Shown: positions 26,565 through 35,868, counted from the stretch's first letter. The stretch is DNA of 64,000 nt from Mucilaginibacter polytrichastri (GCF_001911425.1 NZ_MPPL01000001.1:3655270-3719269); one strand, 5' to 3'. A program made the numbers and translations. Notes: generated from the letters alone by a model not told the origin.

Positions 26565-27650
26565 ATGCTCATCCCCCAATCTACCCTTCGCACCTTTGCC
26601 AAAAATGTATTTTTAGCCATTGGCTGCTCGCAAGAGCATGCAAAACTTGCTGCTGATGTATTAATCAAGGCAGATCTGCGCGGCATCGACTCACACGGTG
26701 TGGCCCGTTTAAGCGGCTACGTAAGGCTATGGGAGAAACAACGAATTAACGCCACACCCACTATCCGTATTGTACACGAAACAGCCACTACAGCCACTGT
26801 AGATGGCGATGCCGGGCTGGGGTTGGTAGTTGCGCCATTTGCCATGCAGATTGCAATACAGAAAGCCGAAAAATATGGTTCGGGATGGGTTGCTGTACGC
26901 AATTCTAATCACTTCGGTATTGCGGGTTATCATGCGTTGATGGCTGTTGAGCAAGATATGATTGGTTATGCGCTAACCAACGCCAGTCCGCTGGTGGCAC
27001 CTACTTTCTCTAACGAGCGGATGTTGGGTACCAACCCTATTTGCTATGCTTTCCCCGCAGGTAAATATCCGCCTGTAATTGTTGATATGGCAACTTCGGC
27101 CGCGGCTAATGGTAAACTGGAGATAGCCCAGCGCAAAGGTATCGATGTACCCGAAGGATGGATTCAAGACAAACAAGGTAATGCCGTAACCGATCCGCAT
27201 AGCTTGAAATCTGGCGGCTCATTGTTACCATTGGGTAGCGACCGCGATCATGGCAGCCATAAAGGTTTTGGATTGGGGTCGATAGTAGATATTCTATCAG
27301 GTGTGTTATCCGGCGCAGCTTATGGGCCATGGGTACCTCCTTTTGTGGCTTTCCTGGAGCCATCAGCCAATCCTCCGGGGCAAGGTATTGGCCATTTTGT
27401 AGGCGCTATGCGGGTAGATGGTTTCCGCCCGGCACAGGAGTTTAAAGACAACCTCGATAACTGGATAGAACGCTTTAAATCGGCAGAAACAATTAACCCA
27501 GATCAAAAAGTAATTATCCCCGGCGAACCCGAACTGGAAGCAGAAACTGACCGTATAAAAAATGGCATCCCGCTGGTAGATACCGTGATAAATGATTTGA
27601 ATGAATTGGCGGTGAGGTTTGGAATGGAAGGGTTAAAAGATAAAGCATAG
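26565..27650 (+). CDS. Ldh family (malate/L-lactate/ureidoglycolate type) NAD(P)-dependent oxidoreductase
   Basis: The 361-residue protein belongs to the Ldh_2 family, which is unrelated to Rossmann-fold lactate or malate dehydrogenases. It shows DLRGIDSHGVARL (about 46-58, with the family His) , NSNHFGIAGYHA (about 113-124) and the glycine-rich DMATSAAANGK-E (about 179-190), then DRDHGSHKGFGL (about 230-241). Members oxidise malate, lactate, ureidoglycolate or similar 2-hydroxy acids, and no neighbour indicates which. The 3' end abuts the palindrome that carries the insertion sequence. Confidence 0.88.
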   Translation: MLIPQSTLRTFAKNVFLAIGCSQEHAKLAADVLIKADLRGIDSHGVARLSGYVRLWEKQRINATPTIRIVHETATTATVDGDAGLGLVVAPFAMQIAIQKAEKYGSGWVAVRNSNHFGIAGYHALMAVEQDMIGYALTNASPLVAPTFSNERMLGTNPICYAFPAGKYPPVIVDMATSAAANGKLEIAQRKGIDVPEGWIQDKQGNAVTDPHSLKSGGSLLPLGSDRDHGSHKGFGLGSIVDILSGVLSGAAYGPWVPPFVAFLEPSANPPGQGIGHFVGAMRVDGFRPAQEFKDNLDNWIERFKSAETINPDQKVIIPGEPELEAETDRIKNGIPLVDTVINDLNELAVRFGMEGLKDKA

Positions 27651-27651
27651 G

Positions 27652-27666
27652 GCTCGCGCGATTCCC
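27652..27666. repeat. Left remnant of a CCCTC-type palindrome split by the insertion sequence
   Basis: GCGCGATTCCCC matches the left end of the intact element at 15384. Its continuation is at 28647-28734, beyond the insertion sequence. Confidence 0.7.
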
Positions 27667-28646
27667 CTCTTGAGAGTAATAGCCTATGAAAAGACAGGAG
27701 TATTGTTTTGTAAGGCGCATTTGTTAATTAGTGTATCAAATATTGATTTGTTATCCCTATGATTATATTTAAAGGTGAACTCATTTAGATAGGCTTGGAG
27801 GTGCTTTACAGATACTTTGTGGTATTGTCCATAAACGCCTCGTTTGAGTAGCGTCCAAAAGCCTTCTATCGTATTAGTATGGTACTTACCTCTTGTATAT
27901 TCCTCCTTCTCCTTATTAAGTATCTGGTGTTCTTTGTATTGTTTACCTAAGCCCGCGTAGCCGCCAAAGCCGTCAGTGACCAGACTTGCATCCTTGCTTA
28001 CTGTTTGCTCAATAACAGGCTTGATCGTTTTTCCTTGCGCCTTGTCAAGTACCTGGAGTTTTATCCGACCCGAACGCTCCAGCATACCGAGAACAGCTTG
28101 TTTATCCTGCATTCCTGTGATCTGCAATCCATTATCGCGTCTTTCCTGACGCTTTTTTTTTGAATGGTTTGCTTTCTTACCACCGATATACGTCTCATCT
28201 ATCTCCACGATGCCAGTAAACAGATCCTGATCTTCGCCCTCCTGCATCGCCTTGCGGATGCGCATTTGCAAATACCATGCGGTGTTACGGTTAACATCTA
28301 TATCACGCCCTAATTGCAAAGAAGATAATCCCTTCTTTGCATTCAGAATAAGCGTTATTGCCAGGAACCATTTGGGCAGGGGCAATTTAGTGGCTTCAAA
28401 AATAGTCCCAACCAAAACGCTATAGCTCTTATTACAGCCATTACACTGATAACGCGATGTTTCTTTTCGTTTTGTACTTTGTTTGCTCTTACAATAAGGG
28501 CATTGCGGCGCCCCTTGCCATCTAATGCTTTCCAAATGTTCAATGCAGGTGTCCTGTTCAAAATACCTTGCAAGCACTTCTATTATATTCATTATCATAA
28601 AGATAACTTTTTATCCTGTCTTTTCATAGGCTATTACTCTCTTGAG
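27667..28646 (-). mobile_element. IS1595-family insertion sequence with 8-bp target duplication
   Basis: The element itself spans 27675-28638 (964 bp). Its ends are 25-bp perfect inverted repeats (27675-27699 and 28614-28638, starting AGTAATAGCCTATGAAAAG). The direct repeat CTCTTGAG at 27667-27674 and 28639-28646 is an 8-bp target-site duplication, the size known for IS1595. One transposase gene fills the element, and its stop codon TAG lies inside the left inverted repeat. Perfect ends and duplication indicate a recent insertion. Confidence 0.93.
27684..28598 (-). CDS. IS1595 family transposase
   Basis: The 304-residue protein has an N-terminal zinc ribbon (Cys33, Cys36, Cys52, Cys55) for DNA binding and a DDE-type ISXO2-like catalytic domain. 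The catalytic residues fit the IS1595 DDN(E)K pattern: Asp134 (VEIDETYIGG), Asp209 (VTDG), then HTNTIEG with Asn242 and Glu245, and Lys252. It appears intact, with no frameshift. The start MIMN has a second ATG at codon 3. The reading frame ends within the left terminal inverted repeat. Confidence 0.94.
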   Translation of the reverse strand: MIMNIIEVLARYFEQDTCIEHLESIRWQGAPQCPYCKSKQSTKRKETSRYQCNGCNKSYSVLVGTIFEATKLPLPKWFLAITLILNAKKGLSSLQLGRDIDVNRNTAWYLQMRIRKAMQEGEDQDLFTGIVEIDETYIGGKKANHSKKKRQERRDNGLQITGMQDKQAVLGMLERSGRIKLQVLDKAQGKTIKPVIEQTVSKDASLVTDGFGGYAGLGKQYKEHQILNKEKEEYTRGKYHTNTIEGFWTLLKRGVYGQYHKVSVKHLQAYLNEFTFKYNHRDNKSIFDTLINKCALQNNTPVFS

Positions 28647-28734
28647 AGGGGTGCAGGGGTGTGTTCTTGTTTGGCCTAACAACACACCCCTGCCATACAC
28701 CATTCCACCGCGCGCCCTCTCAAAAGGGGATTTT
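28647..28734. repeat. Right part of the CCCTC-type palindrome split by the insertion sequence
   Basis: GGTGTGTT and AACACACC arms and the terminal CCCTCTCAAAAGGGGATT correspond to the right part of the element at 15384-15482. Removing the insertion sequence and one target copy restores a full palindrome. Confidence 0.75.
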
Positions 28735-28736
28735 CT

Positions 28737-29246
28737 TTATTTCTTCCCTATTCTTTTATAAACCGAGTGCTTATTAAAAACTATAGCCGGTTTACCATCA
28801 TCCTGCTCTCTTAGCTCGGTTGCATCTATTTTGTATAATAACGAATCTGTAATTTTCACCACATCAAAATTATAGTAATGCCTGGTGGTGTCTTTTCCCT
28901 TAATTTTCAAATTTGGGATCAGCGATACACTCGCTATTTCGCGCTGCGGGGTTATAGCAACGGTATATTTGCCCGAATCATCGTGGCCTACATCGCCGCT
29001 CCAATGATTGCGCACAAAGTTCATTTCTTTATCAAACACCACCACGTCGATGCCATTAGTATCAACCCGGTGATATTTACCGTCGTTTTCTAACACACTA
29101 TCCAGTTTCCAGGTACCGGCCAGCTTGTTAACTATTTTGCGCTCCGGCTTATTATTAATGTAGGAGCAGGCACTAAACAACAATACCACCAGCAAAGTTA
29201 ATGCTGATGGTATTATTGCCGGAAAACGATTAGCCGATATGGTCAT
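28737..29246 (-). CDS. Hypothetical lipoprotein, lipocalin-like
   Basis: The 169-residue protein has a hydrophobic segment (10-26) and lipobox FSAC with Cys27, so it should be lipidated. The mature part begins with a segment containing LAGTWKLDSV and is rich in beta-strand-like alternation, as in small lipocalin-like Bacteroidetes lipoproteins. No function can be assigned. It starts 5 bp after the M1 peptidase gene and is the last gene of that operon. Confidence 0.78.
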   Translation of the reverse strand: MTISANRFPAIIPSALTLLVVLLFSACSYINNKPERKIVNKLAGTWKLDSVLENDGKYHRVDTNGIDVVVFDKEMNFVRNHWSGDVGHDDSGKYTVAITPQREIASVSLIPNLKIKGKDTTRHYYNFDVVKITDSLLYKIDATELREQDDGKPAIVFNKHSVYKRIGKK

Positions 29247-29251
29247 GTAAT

Positions 29252-30922
29252 TTAATCTATCAAAACACCGATATAATAGTTAAACGTATCAACCTCCAAA
29301 TTGTCTTTAGTTAATCCATTTATTTCTATCGGCTTAAAAGATCGCGTTGGTTTGATGAATTGATATTGGCCGCCTTTAACTTTAATAAGTACAGGCATTT
29401 CAAAATTATCAACATCGGCTATCCAGCGCGCATAGGTTTTACCCTGGCTAAACCGAAACTCCAGCGTAGGGATGTTTACATGGCGCAGGTACTGATCGAA
29501 AATCGGTGTTAAATCCATACCCGATTGCTGGTTAATGTAAGTAACAACCTGTTCGGTAGTTACCGTTTGGTGATAGAAGGTTTTATTCAATCCGCGTAGG
29601 ATTGAGCGCCATTTTTCATCATCATTAATAACCGTGCGGATCATGTTGAGCATGTTACCGCCTTTATCATACATATCGCCCGAACCATCTTCGTTTACAC
29701 CCAAATGAGGCGCAATAACAGGTTCCTTGTTTTGTATTAAATGCCGCTGACCGTGGGTATACTCCTGCCCTCCCTGCTTGCCCCACATGCTTTCGGTAAA
29801 TAACGCTTCCGAATAATTGGTAAAGCCTTCATGAATCCAGCTATCGGCCAAATCTTTTGAGGTAATGTTATTGCCAAACCACTCGTGGCCGCTTTCATGT
29901 ATGATGATAAAATCCCATTTCAACCCCCAGCCGGTTTGCGAGCGGTCGGTACCCGAGTAACCGTTTTTGTATTTGTTACCATAAGCTACGGCGCTTTGGT
30001 GTTCCATACCCAGGTGCGGGGTTTCTACCAGTTTGTAGCCGTCCTCATAAAAAGGATATGGACCAAACCAGTGCTCAAAAGCCTTAATCATTGGCTTAAC
30101 ATCCCGGCCGAATTGTTTTTTGGCTTTTTCCAGGTTATAAGGAAGCACCCAGTAATCCAAAGTCAGCTTGCCTTTTTCACCGTCATAAATGTCATTAAAG
30201 TGCGTATAGTCGCCAATGTTAGCGGCTATATCATAGTTATTAATGGGGTTGCTTACAAACCAATCGAAACGGGTATAGCCATCTTTTAATTTGGTTACTT
30301 TACGCAGTCGACCGTTCGATACATCTTTTAAGCCATTAGGTACGCTGATGCTGATCAACACGCTATCCACCTCATCTGCTTGCTGATCTTTATTAGGCCA
30401 CCACACGCTGGCACCCATTCCTTGGCAAGCCGAGGCTACCCATGGTTTACCTAACGAATCGGTACTAAACATAATGCCGCCATCCCAGGGCGCATGTTTA
30501 GCCACGGTTGGGTTACCCGAATAGTAGACCGTAAATTCATCCTTAACACCTTGCTTTATCGTTTGCGGAAAGCTTACAAACACCGCGTTAAACTCGCGGG
30601 TGTATGGAAGCTCTTTTCCCTTGTAGATGATCTTCTCCACCTTTAAATTAGCAAACAGATCAAACTGCAGCTTATCAAAATCCTGCGTAGCAGTAAACTT
30701 AAACAAGTTGCTGCCGCTGATAAATTTTTGATCGATATTAAACTTCACATCCAGGTGATAGTAATTAATATCGTAACAGGTACGTAGTGGGCTGGTTAAC
30801 GATCCGCGCAAACTATCGGCACGGGTGAACATTCCTGCATGGCCTAACAATTGTGCGTCAGCCGTAAACGAAACAAGAGCAGCAAAGGCCGCTCCTGTTA
30901 GTATTGCTTTTAATTTAAGCAT
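29252..30922 (-). CDS. Exported M1 family metallopeptidase
   Basis: The 556-residue protein has a signal peptide (about 1-23), an N-terminal beta saddle domain and an M1 catalytic domain. The zinc site is HESGH (342-346) with Glu365 (WIHEGF), and the substrate loop is GMEH at 305-308 in place of GAMEN. It resembles cold-active-type and Bacteroidetes M1 peptidases that lack the large C-terminal domain. It probably trims peptides in the periplasm together with the CocE hydrolase encoded 5 bp upstream. Confidence 0.92.
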   Translation of the reverse strand: MLKLKAILTGAAFAALVSFTADAQLLGHAGMFTRADSLRGSLTSPLRTCYDINYYHLDVKFNIDQKFISGSNLFKFTATQDFDKLQFDLFANLKVEKIIYKGKELPYTREFNAVFVSFPQTIKQGVKDEFTVYYSGNPTVAKHAPWDGGIMFSTDSLGKPWVASACQGMGASVWWPNKDQQADEVDSVLISISVPNGLKDVSNGRLRKVTKLKDGYTRFDWFVSNPINNYDIAANIGDYTHFNDIYDGEKGKLTLDYWVLPYNLEKAKKQFGRDVKPMIKAFEHWFGPYPFYEDGYKLVETPHLGMEHQSAVAYGNKYKNGYSGTDRSQTGWGLKWDFIIIHESGHEWFGNNITSKDLADSWIHEGFTNYSEALFTESMWGKQGGQEYTHGQRHLIQNKEPVIAPHLGVNEDGSGDMYDKGGNMLNMIRTVINDDEKWRSILRGLNKTFYHQTVTTEQVVTYINQQSGMDLTPIFDQYLRHVNIPTLEFRFSQGKTYARWIADVDNFEMPVLIKVKGGQYQFIKPTRSFKPIEINGLTKDNLEVDTFNYYIGVLID

Positions 30923-30927
30923 GTGTA

Positions 30928-32811
30928 TTATTTTATAACTTGTACATCAACATAACTGTCGTTGTAAACAGTTTCTGTCGCTTTTACATAATCGCTTTCG
31001 TTTGCTTTGTAAGGGTTAGCCACAAATGTTTGTGGGTTACGCGCAAACAGCGGGAAAGCGGTGCTTTGTACCTGGATCATAATGCGGTGGCCTTTTTTGA
31101 AGGTATGCAGCACATCTTGCAAACGTACATTAACATCCGTTTTTTGTCCGGGAACCATCGCTACTGGTGTCTCGAAACTATTGCGGAAACGTGCCGGCAT
31201 AATTTCAGAACGTACCATTTGCCAGTAATTGCTCAGGATGATATTTTTGTTCGGCATGTAATCGTTGTTTTTCTCATCCATTGGGTAAACGTCGATCAGC
31301 TTCACAATATAATCTGCATCAGTGCTGCTGTTGGCCACTTTAAGGTGCGCTATAATCTGGCCACCCAGGGTTACATCATCCGCTAAAACTTCTGATTGGT
31401 ACACCAGCACATCTGTACGGCGACCGGCAAAACGCTGATCTTCGCTCATGTAGTTGTGCGGGGTGAAGCCCATGGTAGTTGTGTTATCCTCAGTGTAAGG
31501 AACCGGTTTTAACGGATCGCTCACATAAGATACTGAACCGCTTGAAGCAGGTTGCTCTTTAGCCAATTTACCATCAGCATTCAGGAATAACTTTTGGCTT
31601 GTTGCGTTTGCAGCCGGCCACTGCGCAAATTTCTCCCATTCCTTCTTACCTGTATCGTACATGTAAGCTTTAGGCAGATCAGAAGTTTTTTTGTCGCCGC
31701 TACCTTTCAGGAAATGTTCGAAGAATTTAGCCTCGATATCTTTTTGGTAAAAGGTAGCAATGCTATCGCCAAAGTATACGTTGCTGTGCATAGTATGCCC
31801 TGTCTCGCGCGACCAGCGGCCATGACCAAATGGCCCCATCACGATAGTATTATAAGCGTTAGGGTCTGTTTTGTTGATCTTTTTAAACATATCCAGCGGG
31901 CCGCTTAAATCTTCGGCATCATACCAGCCGCCTACAAACATAACCGCCGGCATAACCTTGCCGTAATGCTGGGTTAGTCCGCGTGCTTTCCAAAACTCAT
32001 CATAGTTAGGGTGGTTCACGGTTTCTTGCCAGTAAAAGTTGTCTTTATAATATTTGTCAGCATTTTTAAGCGGGCCCATATCTAACAAAAACTGGTAGCC
32101 ATCGCGGGTATTAGCTTTAATATTTTGGTCGTTATACCAGGCTTTGCTGGTGGTATCTTTCTTTTGTACACCAAATACAGGATATGTGAAGAAATAACTC
32201 TCTAACAAAGCACCATTGTGGTGAAAATCATCAAACCAAAAATCAGAAATCGGTGCCTGCGGCGATGAGGCTTTCAATGCCGGGTGGTTTGACAGGATAC
32301 CCGCTGCAGTGTAAAAACCCGGATATGAGATACCCCACTGCCCTACGCGGCCATTATTAAAGGCGGCATTTTTAACTAGCCAATCGATGGTATCGTAGGT
32401 ATCAGAACCTTCGTCAACATCTTTTTTAGTTTTTTTATTGTCTATAACCGGGGTCATGTTGGTCCAGGTGCCTTCGCTTTTGTAGCGGCCGCGCACATCC
32501 TGGTAAACCACAATGTAACCCTGCTTCATCATAATTTCTGACGGGCCTAAACGCGCCGGAATTTTATCTTCGCCATAAGGAGCAATGCTGTAGCAGGTAC
32601 GCTGCATCACAATTGGATATTTCTTCTGCGCCGAAGCATCCTTTGGCGTATAAATGGAAGTGAACAGCTTGATACCATCGCGCATGGTAATGTAAACTTC
32701 TTTCTTGGTGTAGTTTTCTTTAGCGTAGGTCGACGCTGGAGAAGTGCTTTGCGCCTGGGTTACAACATGGGTAACCAATAAGGCCAGCACTAAAACATAA
32801 ATTTTCTTCAT
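30928..32811 (-). CDS. CocE/NonD family hydrolase (X-Pro dipeptidyl-peptidase S15-like)
   Basis: The 627-residue exported protein (signal 1-20) has an alpha/beta hydrolase core with nucleophile Ser162 in GQWGISYPG, Asp298 in GGWYDAED and His330 in GPFGHGRW, followed by a C-terminal jelly-roll XPD domain (about 400-627). Family members include X-Pro dipeptidyl aminopeptidase, cocaine esterase, glutaryl-7-ACA acylase and alpha-amino acid ester hydrolase. The match to the two-domain S15 type is clear; the substrate is not. A close paralogue is cut at the right window edge (62840). It leads a three-gene operon with the M1 peptidase and a lipoprotein. Confidence 0.92.
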   Translation of the reverse strand: MKKIYVLVLALLVTHVVTQAQSTSPASTYAKENYTKKEVYITMRDGIKLFTSIYTPKDASAQKKYPIVMQRTCYSIAPYGEDKIPARLGPSEIMMKQGYIVVYQDVRGRYKSEGTWTNMTPVIDNKKTKKDVDEGSDTYDTIDWLVKNAAFNNGRVGQWGISYPGFYTAAGILSNHPALKASSPQAPISDFWFDDFHHNGALLESYFFTYPVFGVQKKDTTSKAWYNDQNIKANTRDGYQFLLDMGPLKNADKYYKDNFYWQETVNHPNYDEFWKARGLTQHYGKVMPAVMFVGGWYDAEDLSGPLDMFKKINKTDPNAYNTIVMGPFGHGRWSRETGHTMHSNVYFGDSIATFYQKDIEAKFFEHFLKGSGDKKTSDLPKAYMYDTGKKEWEKFAQWPAANATSQKLFLNADGKLAKEQPASSGSVSYVSDPLKPVPYTEDNTTTMGFTPHNYMSEDQRFAGRRTDVLVYQSEVLADDVTLGGQIIAHLKVANSSTDADYIVKLIDVYPMDEKNNDYMPNKNIILSNYWQMVRSEIMPARFRNSFETPVAMVPGQKTDVNVRLQDVLHTFKKGHRIMIQVQSTAFPLFARNPQTFVANPYKANESDYVKATETVYNDSYVDVQVIK

Positions 32812-33000
32812 GAACTTATATCAGTTGGGTATTTAGTTGAGCTAAAATATAAAGTAAAACTGACTTAATAACTATTTTAAGTAGTTAATGCATCTAAGTT
32901 GCACTAAACGCGGGGATTGTATTAAAATTATTACGACTGTTTGTAAAACAGCACCTTGTAAACTAACGGTATATTAATAAAACCACAACCTCTGATTTAC

Positions 33001-33008
33001 TATATTTG
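33001..33008 (+). promoter_or_regulatory. Candidate -7 promoter box of the PNPOx-like gene
   Basis: TATATTTG is an exact TAnnTTTG match, 28 bp before the ATG. No convincing -33 box at 19-20 bp. Confidence 0.35.
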
Positions 33009-33036
33009 ATTATCACACATCAGAAACCCAATCAAT

Positions 33037-33582
33037 ATGGCCAAGTTTTTCGATACGATCCTCCCAGCCCATACCAAATTTATCGAACACCAAAAGATGT
33101 TCTTTGTGGCCTCTGCTCCACTGAGCGCAAACGGGCATGTTAATGTTTCGCCCAAAGGGCTGGATAGTTTCCGCGTCATCAACCCCAACAAGGTAGCTTA
33201 TATGGATATTACCGGCAGCGGTAATGAAACATCGGCACACATCCTGGAGAATGGGCGAATCACGATTATGTTTTGCGCCTTTGACGGCGCGCCTAATATT
33301 ATGCGCCTGTTTGGACAAGGTCGAACAGTTTTACCCGTCGATGAAGAATGGGCCGAACTATCCGCACACTTTAGCCTGCACCCCTCCACCCGGCAAATTA
33401 TTGTGGCCGATGTTGACAAGGTTCAAACATCCTGTGGTTTTGGCGTACCAATTTATGAGTACACCGGCGAACGAGATCAATCATACAAATGGGCCGAAAA
33501 CAAGGGCGAGGATGGTTTATTAGCCTATCGCGAAGAGAAAAACCGGGTGAGTTTGGACGGGTTACCAACTGCAATGTTTTAA
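33037..33582 (+). CDS. Pyridoxamine 5'-phosphate oxidase family protein
   Basis: The 181-residue protein has the split-barrel FMN-binding fold with VSPKGLDSFRV, YMDITGSGNET and ARITIMFCAFD-like strands. It is shorter than true PdxH and lacks its C-terminal dimer motif, so it belongs to the wider PNPOx-like group, whose activities range from flavin/F420-dependent reductases to heme-binding proteins. No substrate is indicated. It lies alone, 85 bp ahead of lpdA. Confidence 0.85.
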   Translation: MAKFFDTILPAHTKFIEHQKMFFVASAPLSANGHVNVSPKGLDSFRVINPNKVAYMDITGSGNETSAHILENGRITIMFCAFDGAPNIMRLFGQGRTVLPVDEEWAELSAHFSLHPSTRQIIVADVDKVQTSCGFGVPIYEYTGERDQSYKWAENKGEDGLLAYREEKNRVSLDGLPTAMF

Positions 33583-33639
33583 CTGACATTTTGTTACCAA
33601 AAGCGGACAAAAAAGGGCATGGTAATTTTGCAGAATGTT

Positions 33640-33647
33640 TACCTTTG
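33640..33647 (+). promoter_or_regulatory. Candidate -7 promoter box of lpdA
   Basis: TACCTTTG fits TAnnTTTG, 20 bp before the ATG of lpdA. A second match TAATTTTG lies at 33623-33630. Neither has a clear -33 partner. Confidence 0.35.
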
Positions 33648-33667
33648 CAACAATTTAAAAACCTACT

Positions 33668-35071
33668 ATGCAGTACGATGTGATTGTTATTGGCTCGGGA
33701 CCAGGTGGCTATGTGGCTGCCATCCGTTGCGCCCAGCTTGGCTTAAAAACAGCCTGTATCGAAAAATATTCAACTTTTGGCGGCACCTGCTTAAACGTAG
33801 GCTGTATCCCATCAAAAGCATTGCTCGATTCGTCTGAACATTTTTATAATGCTTCGCACACCTTTAAAACCCACGGTATCAGCCTGGATAACCTAAAGGT
33901 TGATTTTGAACAAATGATTAAAAGGAAGAGCGAAGTGGTAGCGCAAACTACTGGTGGGATCTCTTTCTTGTTCAAAAAAAACAAGATCACCTCGTACCAG
34001 GGTATGGGTTCGTTTATTGATAAAAACACTATCAAGATCACTAAAACCGATGGCACTGAAGAAACCATCAGCGGTAAAAATGTAATTATTGCTACCGGTT
34101 CTAAACCATCTAACCTGCCGTTTTTACCAATTGATAAAAAACGCATCATAACATCTACCGAAGCTTTAACGCTTAAAGAAGTACCTAAACACCTGATACT
34201 GATTGGTGGCGGTGTTATTGGCCTGGAGCTGGGTTCTGTTTATGCCCGCTTAGGCGCCAAGGTGTCTGTGATAGAATACATGGATTCTATTATCCCTACC
34301 ATGGATAAATCATTGGGGAAAGAGTTGCAAAAGGTATTGGCCAAACAAGGTATGGAGTTTTACCTGGGCCACAAGGTTACCGGTGCCAGTGTTAAAGGCA
34401 CCAACGTTACCGTAACGTTTGATACACCTAAAGGCGAAAAGAAAGAACTAAAAGGCGATTATTGCCTGGTAGCTGTTGGCCGTGTTGCCTACACAGATAA
34501 ATTAGACTTAGAAAACATTGGCCTTACCGTTGAAGAACGTGGCCGCAAAATTACGGTTGACGAGCATCTGGAAACCAGCGTTAAAGGCGTTTACGCCATT
34601 GGCGATGTGGTACGCGGTGCTATGCTGGCCCACAAAGCCGAAGATGAAGGTACTTTTGTGGCAGAAATTATAGCCGGACAAAAACCACACATTAACTATA
34701 ACCTGATACCGGGTGTAGTTTACACCTGGCCAGAAGTTGCCAGCGTGGGTTATACCGAAGAGCAGCTGAAAGAAAAAGGCGTTAAGTTTAAACTGGGTGT
34801 ATTCCCTTTCAAAGCCAGCGGACGCGCCCGTGCAAGTATGGATACCGACGGTTTTGTTAAAGTACTGGCCGATGAAGCTACAGACGAAATTTTAGGTGTA
34901 CACATGATAGGCCCGCGTGCGGCAGATATGATTGCCGAAGCCGTAGTTGCCATGGAGTACCGTGCCAGCGCCGAAGATATTTCGCGCATGAGCCACGCCC
35001 ACCCAACTTATACCGAAGCTATACGCGAGGCCTGCCTAGATGCAACTGCTAAGCGTGCGATACATATTTAG
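33668..35071 (+). CDS. lpdA: Dihydrolipoyl dehydrogenase
   Basis: The 467-residue protein is the E3 flavoprotein that re-oxidises dihydrolipoamide of 2-oxo acid dehydrogenase or glycine-cleavage complexes. It shows the FAD site IGSGPGG (9-15), redox-active Cys41 and Cys46 (GGTCLNVGC), an NAD site GGGVIGLELG, and the C-terminal catalytic His445 and Glu450 (HPTYTE). The gene stands alone, without E1/E2 genes nearby, so it may serve several complexes. Confidence 0.96.
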   Translation: MQYDVIVIGSGPGGYVAAIRCAQLGLKTACIEKYSTFGGTCLNVGCIPSKALLDSSEHFYNASHTFKTHGISLDNLKVDFEQMIKRKSEVVAQTTGGISFLFKKNKITSYQGMGSFIDKNTIKITKTDGTEETISGKNVIIATGSKPSNLPFLPIDKKRIITSTEALTLKEVPKHLILIGGGVIGLELGSVYARLGAKVSVIEYMDSIIPTMDKSLGKELQKVLAKQGMEFYLGHKVTGASVKGTNVTVTFDTPKGEKKELKGDYCLVAVGRVAYTDKLDLENIGLTVEERGRKITVDEHLETSVKGVYAIGDVVRGAMLAHKAEDEGTFVAEIIAGQKPHINYNLIPGVVYTWPEVASVGYTEEQLKEKGVKFKLGVFPFKASGRARASMDTDGFVKVLADEATDEILGVHMIGPRAADMIAEAVVAMEYRASAEDISRMSHAHPTYTEAIREACLDATAKRAIHI

Positions 35072-35124
35072 TTAATAGTGAGCTGTTGATTAGGTGAGTT
35101 TTGCCTGGTTGATTAAGTTATTAT

Positions 35125-35156
35125 AAGGTTGCAGGAAACATATCCTGCAGCCTTTT
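35125..35156 (+). terminator. Terminator after lpdA
   Basis: AAGGTTGCAGGA and TCCTGCAGCCTT form an 11-12-bp stem with one G-T pair and a small loop, followed by a T-rich run. It lies 54 nt after the lpdA stop. Confidence 0.75.
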
Positions 35157-35198
35157 GTATTTTTAGAGAATATAAAAAGATTTACAACTTTGCCGTCA

Positions 35199-35226
35199 TT
35201 GCTTCGTACCTCGCAGCAGTGACGGG
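35199..35226. repeat. Half element of the GTCATTGC-type palindromic repeat
   Basis: GTCATTGCTTCGTACCTCGCAG and GTGACGGG are a shortened copy of one arm of the repeat at 62720, lying between lpdA and crtZ. Confidence 0.5.
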
Positions 35227-35265
35227 CAGAGTTTAGAACGATCGGACCGGGCTTAGACAATATAA

Positions 35266-35709
35266 ATGAACATCACAACTTACATAGCCATCACCCTCCT
35301 CACCATCGCCATAATGGAAGCACTCTCATGGGCGATGCATAAGTACTTGTTCCATGGGCCACTATGGTTTATCCATAAAACACATCACGGGCACAACAAG
35401 CACAAATGGTTTGAATTGAATGATATATTTAGTATCCTGTTTGCCGGGTTATCCTTATGGCTGATGTGGGCTGGTCATTTTAATTTAGATTATCGAATGT
35501 GGATTGGTGTCGGTATTAGCTTATATGGTATAATATACTTCATTTTTCACGATTGGTTTATTCATAACCGCTTTAAGCCTTTTAAAACCAACAATGGCTA
35601 TCTGCTAAATATCCGCAGGGCGCACAAGATCCATCATAAAAGTATGAAGAAATGGCCAAGTGAAGAGTTCGGGTTGCTGGTGGCGAGCAAGAAGTATGGG
35701 AAGAAGTAG
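35266..35709 (+). CDS. crtZ: Beta-carotene hydroxylase (fatty acid hydroxylase superfamily)
   Basis: The 147-residue membrane protein has four hydrophobic helices and the eight or more histidines of di-iron hydroxylases: HKYLFH (25-30), HKTHHGHNKH (37-46), HDWFIH (95-100) and HKIHH (120-124). This is the CrtZ pattern; the enzyme puts hydroxyl groups on the beta rings of beta-carotene, giving zeaxanthin. Its partner crt genes are 2-6 kb downstream, so the pathway is present as two nearby units. Length is right for bacterial CrtZ. Confidence 0.9.
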   Translation: MNITTYIAITLLTIAIMEALSWAMHKYLFHGPLWFIHKTHHGHNKHKWFELNDIFSILFAGLSLWLMWAGHFNLDYRMWIGVGISLYGIIYFIFHDWFIHNRFKPFKTNNGYLLNIRRAHKIHHKSMKKWPSEEFGLLVASKKYGKK

Positions 35710-35741
35710 GAAGCGATTTTAATACAAGTGCCCTCTCCACC

Positions 35742-35868
35742 CGTCATGCCGAACTTGTTTCGGCACCCCACAGGACAGGTTTACACGTGGATATTCACCT
35801 TTACATTGCCATATACTTATCGCTTTTATACTTAGCATTTGGGATGCCGAAACAAGTTCGGCATGACG
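35742..35868. repeat. Long hairpin repeat, CGTCATGCCGAACTTG type
   Basis: The 28-bp arms, CGTCATGCCGAACTTGTTTC... and its complement, agree at 27 positions and are separated by about 70 bp. It lies between crtZ and murB. The same family is tripled at 51658-51980 and appears once more at 61800-61899. Confidence 0.85.

Noticed and set aside
27652..28734. Larger mobile island around the insertion sequence
   Set aside because: Flanking genes are ordinary chromosomal genes; no integrase, attachment site or cargo gene was found.
35072..35265. tRNA or small RNA gene after lpdA
   Set aside because: The only structures are a terminator hairpin and half of a palindromic repeat; no cloverleaf.
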